Source: Pseudomonas brassicacearum subsp. neoaurantiaca
Lineage (GTDB): Bacteria > Pseudomonadota > Gammaproteobacteria > Pseudomonadales > Pseudomonadaceae
Assembly (NCBI RefSeq): GCF_013608025.1
Contig: NZ_VDLV01000064.1
Location: 156,365 to 220,364 of the forward strand
DNA length: 64,000 bases
Reading direction: 5' to 3'
Shown: in pieces, positions 60,678 through 64,000 of the stretch
Layout of the letters: each line of letters starts with the position of its first letter
Numbering within the stretch: position 1 is the first letter of the stretch
The notes under the pieces: generated by a model
The model's database searches: none
What the model was told of the DNA's origin: nothing
What the model saw: the letters and a program-made list of their open reading frames with translations, nothing else
Made by a program: the position numbers and the translations under genes

Positions 60678-61736
60678 TTGCGGGTATTGCTGATCAAGAC
60701 TTCTTCGCTGGGGGATGTGGTCCACACGTTGCCAGCGCTGAGCGATGCGGCGCGGGCTATTCCGGGCATCAAGTTCGATTGGGTGGTGGAAGAAGGTTTC
60801 GCCGAAATTCCCACCTGGCACCCGGCCGTCGGCAAAGTCATTCCAGTGGCGATACGGCGCTGGCGCAAGAACCTCTGGCAAACCATCAAGAGTGGCGAAT
60901 GGCGGCGCTTCAAACAAAGCATGCGCGCCGAAAAATATGATCTGGTGATCGATGCCCAGGGCCTGTTGAAAAGCGCCTGGCTGACTCGCTACGTCAAGGC
61001 GCCGGTCGCCGGCCTGGATAAAGACTCGGCTCGCGAACCCTTGGCGGCGCGTTTTTATTCCCGGCGCCTGGCGGTGGCCCGTGGTCAGCATGCGGTGGAG
61101 CGCGTGCGTCAGTTATTCGCCCTGGCGCTGGGCTATGACTTGCCGCAAACCCAGGGTAACTATGGCCTCGACATCGACCGGCTGGTGGAATTGCCACGAC
61201 CCTATCCCTACGTGGTATTCCTGCACGGCACGACGTGGGAGTCCAAGCACTGGCCCGAGCTTTACTGGCGCCAGCTCACCGAGCGCATGGGCCAATTCGG
61301 CGTTGTGGTGAAACTGCCTTGGGGCAATCCGGCCGAGAAGGCCAGGGCCGAGCGCATTGCCAATGGGCTGCGCAATGCCCTGGTATTGCCGAAGCTGAAC
61401 CTCGGCGGCATGGGCAAGGTGCTTGCCGGCGCCCAGGCTTGCGTGGCGGTGGACACCGGTCTTGGTCATCTGGCTGCGGCCCTGGACGTGCCGACCATTT
61501 CGCTGCTCGGTCCGACCAATCCGGTGCTGACCGGCGCCTATGGCAAGGGTCAGATTCACCTCGCCAGTGATTTCCCTTGCGCGCCGTGCATGCAGAAACA
61601 ATGCACTTATCCACCAACCGCCGAAGATGCCCGGCGGTTTGACCTGAAACGCGAGCAGCCCCTGTGCTTCACGCGTCTGAATCCCGAGCGTGTTGCCAGC
61701 CACCTGAGCACGTTATTGGCTGAGGAGCCGCGCTGA
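60678..61736 (+). CDS. waaC: LPS heptosyltransferase I
   Basis: 352 aa GT9 enzyme, MRVLLIKTSSLGDVVHTLPAL at the start (cut here to MRVLLIKTSSLGDVVHTL) and VDTGLGHLAAALDVPTI as donor site. It adds the first heptose to Kdo. Initiation is at TTG 60678, nine bases after GGAGG; no ATG is available in a suitable place. It overlaps waaG by one base in TGATG. Confidence 0.94.
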   Translation: MRVLLIKTSSLGDVVHTLPALSDAARAIPGIKFDWVVEEGFAEIPTWHPAVGKVIPVAIRRWRKNLWQTIKSGEWRRFKQSMRAEKYDLVIDAQGLLKSAWLTRYVKAPVAGLDKDSAREPLAARFYSRRLAVARGQHAVERVRQLFALALGYDLPQTQGNYGLDIDRLVELPRPYPYVVFLHGTTWESKHWPELYWRQLTERMGQFGVVVKLPWGNPAEKARAERIANGLRNALVLPKLNLGGMGKVLAGAQACVAVDTGLGHLAAALDVPTISLLGPTNPVLTGAYGKGQIHLASDFPCAPCMQKQCTYPPTAEDARRFDLKREQPLCFTRLNPERVASHLSTLLAEEPR

Positions 61737-62857
61737 TGCAATTGGCTTTTGTCCTTTACAAATATTTCCCTTTCGGCGGCCTGCAGCGTGACTTCATGCG
61801 CATCGCTCTGGAATGCCAGCGACGCGGTCACCAGATCCGCGTCTACACGCTGATCTGGGAAGGCGACGTGCCGCCCGGCTTCGAAGTGCTGGTGGCGCCC
61901 GTCAAGGCGCTGTTCAATCATCGCCGCAACGAGAAACTCAGCGCGTGGATGGAGGCCGACCTGGCCAAGCGCCCGGTGGACCGGTTGATCGGCTTCAACA
62001 AGATGCCCGGCCTGGACGTGTACTACGCCGCCGACGGCTGCTTCGAAGACAAGGCGCAAAACCTGCGTAATTCGCTGTACCGGCGCTGGGGCCGCTACCG
62101 GCATTTTGCCGAGTACGAGCGGGCGGTGTTCGCCAAGGATGCCAAGACCGACGTACTGATGATCTCCGAAGTCCAGCAGCCGCTGTTCATCAAGCACTAC
62201 GGCACGCCGCTGGAACGCTTTCACTTGCTGCCGCCGGGCATCGCCCAAGACCGCCGTCGGCCTGCCGACGCTGACGAGATCCGTGCTGCGTTCCGCGCTG
62301 AATTCGATCTGGCCGACGATGACCTGTTGCTGGTGCAGATCGGTTCCGGATTCAAGACCAAAGGCGTGGATCGCAGCCTCAAGGCCCTGGCCGCGTTGCC
62401 GGCCGAGCTGAGAAAACGCACCCGGCTGTTTGTAATTGGCCAGGACGACCCCAAAGTATTCCAATTGCAGAGCGCCGCGCTGGGTCTGGGCGACAACGTG
62501 CGGTTCCTCAAGGGCCGCAGCGACATCCCGCGTTTCCTGTTGGGCGCCGACCTGTTGATCCATCCGGCGTACAACGAAAACACCGGCACTGTCTTGCTTG
62601 AAGCACTGGTGGCTGGGTTGCCGGTGCTGGTCAGCGCGGTGTGTGGGTACGCCCATTACATCGCCGAGGCCGACAGTGGCCTGGTGTTGGACGAGCCGTT
62701 CGAACAGGCGCAGCTCACCGAGTACCTGGGGCGGATGTTGAATGACGCCGATGCCAGGGCAGCCTGGAGCCGCAACGGTCTGGCCTTCGCCGAGACGGCG
62801 GACCTCTACAGCATGCCGCAGCACGCGGCCGACGTGATATTGGCGGAGCACGCTTGA
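61736..62857 (+). CDS. waaG: LPS core alpha-1,3-glucosyltransferase WaaG
   Basis: 373 aa GT4 (GT-B) enzyme. The donor-binding E-x7-E motif is ENTGTVLLEALVAGLPVL. It adds the first outer-core hexose to heptose II. TGATG overlaps at both ends (waaC and waaP) show tight coupling. Confidence 0.94.
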   Translation: MQLAFVLYKYFPFGGLQRDFMRIALECQRRGHQIRVYTLIWEGDVPPGFEVLVAPVKALFNHRRNEKLSAWMEADLAKRPVDRLIGFNKMPGLDVYYAADGCFEDKAQNLRNSLYRRWGRYRHFAEYERAVFAKDAKTDVLMISEVQQPLFIKHYGTPLERFHLLPPGIAQDRRRPADADEIRAAFRAEFDLADDDLLLVQIGSGFKTKGVDRSLKALAALPAELRKRTRLFVIGQDDPKVFQLQSAALGLGDNVRFLKGRSDIPRFLLGADLLIHPAYNENTGTVLLEALVAGLPVLVSAVCGYAHYIAEADSGLVLDEPFEQAQLTEYLGRMLNDADARAAWSRNGLAFAETADLYSMPQHAADVILAEHA

Positions 62858-63663
62858 TGAAATTGATGCTGGCCGAACCGTTCAAGAGCCTTTGGGCCGG
62901 GCGCGATGCGTTCGCCGAAGTCGAAGCGCTTCAGGGCGAGGTCTATCGTGAGCTCGAAGCCCGGCGCACCCTGCGCACGGAGGTGGACGGTCGCGGCTTT
63001 TTCGTGAAGATTCATCGCGGCATTGGCTGGGGCGAGATCTTCAAGAACCTGCTGACCGCCAAGCTGCCGGTGCTCGGCGCGGGTCAGGAATGGAAGGCTA
63101 TCCAGCGCCTGCAAGAGGTCGGCGTGCCGACCATGACGGCCGTGGCATACGGCGAAAAGGGCAGCAATCCGGCGGACCAGCATTCATTTATCGTCACCGA
63201 AGAGTTGGCGCCGACCATCAGCCTTGAAGACTTCAGCATCGACTGGGTCAAGCAAGCGCCGCCGCCCAAGCTCAAGCGCGCCCTGATCGCCGAAGTGGCG
63301 CGCATGACCGGCATGATGCACCGCGCCGGCGTCAACCATCGCGACTGCTACATCTGCCACTTTTTGCTGCACACCGACAAGCCGGTGACACCCGAGGACT
63401 TCAAGCTCTCGGTGATCGACCTGCACCGCGCCCAGACCCGCCCGGCCATTACCACCCGTTGGCGTAACAAGGACCTGGCGGCCCTGTATTTCTCGGCGTT
63501 GGACATTGGCCTGACTCGCCGCGACAAGCTGCGTTTCCTCAAGGGTTATTTCCAGCAGCCGCTGCGCCAGGTCCTGGCGCAAGAGGCTTCGTTGCTGGCG
63601 TGGCTCGAAGGCAAGGCCAACAAGCTGTATGAACGCAAACAGCGGTACGGGGATGCGCTCTGA
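62857..63663 (+). CDS. waaP: LPS core heptose I kinase WaaP
   Basis: 268 aa kinase-like protein. The catalytic loop is VNHRDCYICHFLLHTD, with the Asp at residue 163, the same number as the catalytic Asp reported for P. aeruginosa WaaP; the metal Asp is in SVIDLHRAQ. It phosphorylates heptose I, which in P. aeruginosa is needed for outer-membrane integrity. Start ATG 62857 overlaps the waaG stop; the TTG at 62854 is rejected. Confidence 0.95.
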   Translation: MKLMLAEPFKSLWAGRDAFAEVEALQGEVYRELEARRTLRTEVDGRGFFVKIHRGIGWGEIFKNLLTAKLPVLGAGQEWKAIQRLQEVGVPTMTAVAYGEKGSNPADQHSFIVTEELAPTISLEDFSIDWVKQAPPPKLKRALIAEVARMTGMMHRAGVNHRDCYICHFLLHTDKPVTPEDFKLSVIDLHRAQTRPAITTRWRNKDLAALYFSALDIGLTRRDKLRFLKGYFQQPLRQVLAQEASLLAWLEGKANKLYERKQRYGDAL

Positions 63664-64000
63664 TGTCGGGTTGGAACCTGGAGCCGGCCTACGTTGAACT
63701 GGCGCAGGACTTCGGCAGCCTCGATGCGGTATTCGCCCTCCAGGGAGAGCGCCTGACCCGCGATCCGCTGTCGGAGGTGATCCGCATACAGCGCAACGGC
63801 GTGAACTACTACGTCAAGCGCTACGTCGGTGCCGGCAAAGGCTTGCGGCGCTACCTGGGCAAGCCACGGGTCAAGTCCGAGTGGCAGAATCTCAAGCGAT
63901 TCGCCAAGTGGGGGATTCCCACGGCCGAGATTGTTGCCTGGGGCCTGGAGCGACGTGGCGCAGCGTACGATCGCGGGGCGATGATCACCCGTGAACTGCC
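63663..64000 (+). CDS. lipopolysaccharide kinase (InaA family), cut by window end
   Basis: First 112 residues or so, MSGWNLEPAYVELAQDFGSL onward, with VNYYVKRYVGAGKGLRRYLG resembling the nucleotide-binding strand and lysine of WaaP/InaA-type kinases. Start ATG overlaps the waaP stop in TGATG. The catalytic loop is beyond the edge. It corresponds by position to PA5008 in P. aeruginosa and probably phosphorylates the core heptose region. Confidence 0.85.
   Translation, partial: MSGWNLEPAYVELAQDFGSLDAVFALQGERLTRDPLSEVIRIQRNGVNYYVKRYVGAGKGLRRYLGKPRVKSEWQNLKRFAKWGIPTAEIVAWGLERRGAAYDRGAMITREL

Noticed and set aside
1..64000. CRISPR arrays, tRNA or rRNA genes, prophage, complete IS or REP-associated transposase
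   Set aside because: None seen by eye; the repeats present are REP palindromes, not spaced direct repeats with unique spacers.

Overview
The window is GC-rich chromosomal DNA from a Pseudomonas of the fluorescens lineage. The evidence is the gene order dipA-aceF-aceE-glnE-waaF-waaC-waaG-waaP, the trifunctional putA divergent from putP, the HigA/HigB and DUF6124 family types, and two families of short REP palindromes (GTGGGAGCGAGCTTGCTCGCGA and GTGGCGAGGGAGCTTGCTCCCGC types) in many intergenic gaps. I saw no rRNA, tRNA, CRISPR, prophage or complete insertion sequence.

Layout. (1) 173-18750, minus strand: a 20-gene aryl polyene (APE) pigment cluster, nearly all genes overlapping. It has a type II ketosynthase set (KS + chain-length factor, second KS, KR, hotdog dehydratase, two ACPs), an acyl-activating ligase fused to a second dehydratase, an MIO ammonia lyase, two acyltransferases, a GT2 glycosyltransferase, a thioesterase, a LolA-like carrier, an MMPL exporter, an antiporter-like membrane protein, a methyltransferase, a lipoprotein and a flavoprotein carrying flavin-halogenase motifs. 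A secreted small protein ends the run. (2) 19098-23561: orphan ParA-type ATPase, thioredoxin 2, a YcaC-like hydrolase divergent from a LysR regulator that appears to start at ATC, a small acidic protein, and a HigBA toxin-antitoxin pair with two operator-like palindromes. (3) 23645-30286, minus: nhaP2-mscK-selO, probably one operon linking K+/H+ antiport, mechanosensitive efflux and protein AMPylation. (4) 30720-31328: a DUF6124 gene behind a long, apparently structured leader in which one segment can pair with either of two copies of a repeat, the second copy containing the ribosome-binding site. (5) 31507-42656: chemoreceptor, a TIGR02449 coiled-coil protein with zapA, an acyl-CoA dehydrogenase, putA/putP with an array of GGTGCAACC-type boxes between them, and a DUF2165 membrane protein. 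(6) 42922-51081: orphan VgrG, rlmJ, msrA, dipA (GGDEF degenerate, EAL intact) and a PhoD-like phosphatase. (7) 51369-58991: aceF-aceE, divergent from glnE, with repeated TGTAGTTTTACTACA palindromes between. (8) 59037-64000: four REP doublets in tandem, a terminator-like hairpin, then the LPS core operon waaF-waaC-waaG-waaP and a further LPS kinase cut by the window edge.

How it fits together: the left third is one secondary-metabolite operon building and exporting a polyene attached to the outer membrane. The rest is core metabolism (pyruvate dehydrogenase, nitrogen regulation, proline use), envelope and stress functions (LPS core, K+ efflux, MsrA, TrxC), and c-di-GMP turnover. The strongest candidates for something undescribed are the DUF6124 leader RNA and the halogenase-like step in the APE cluster.
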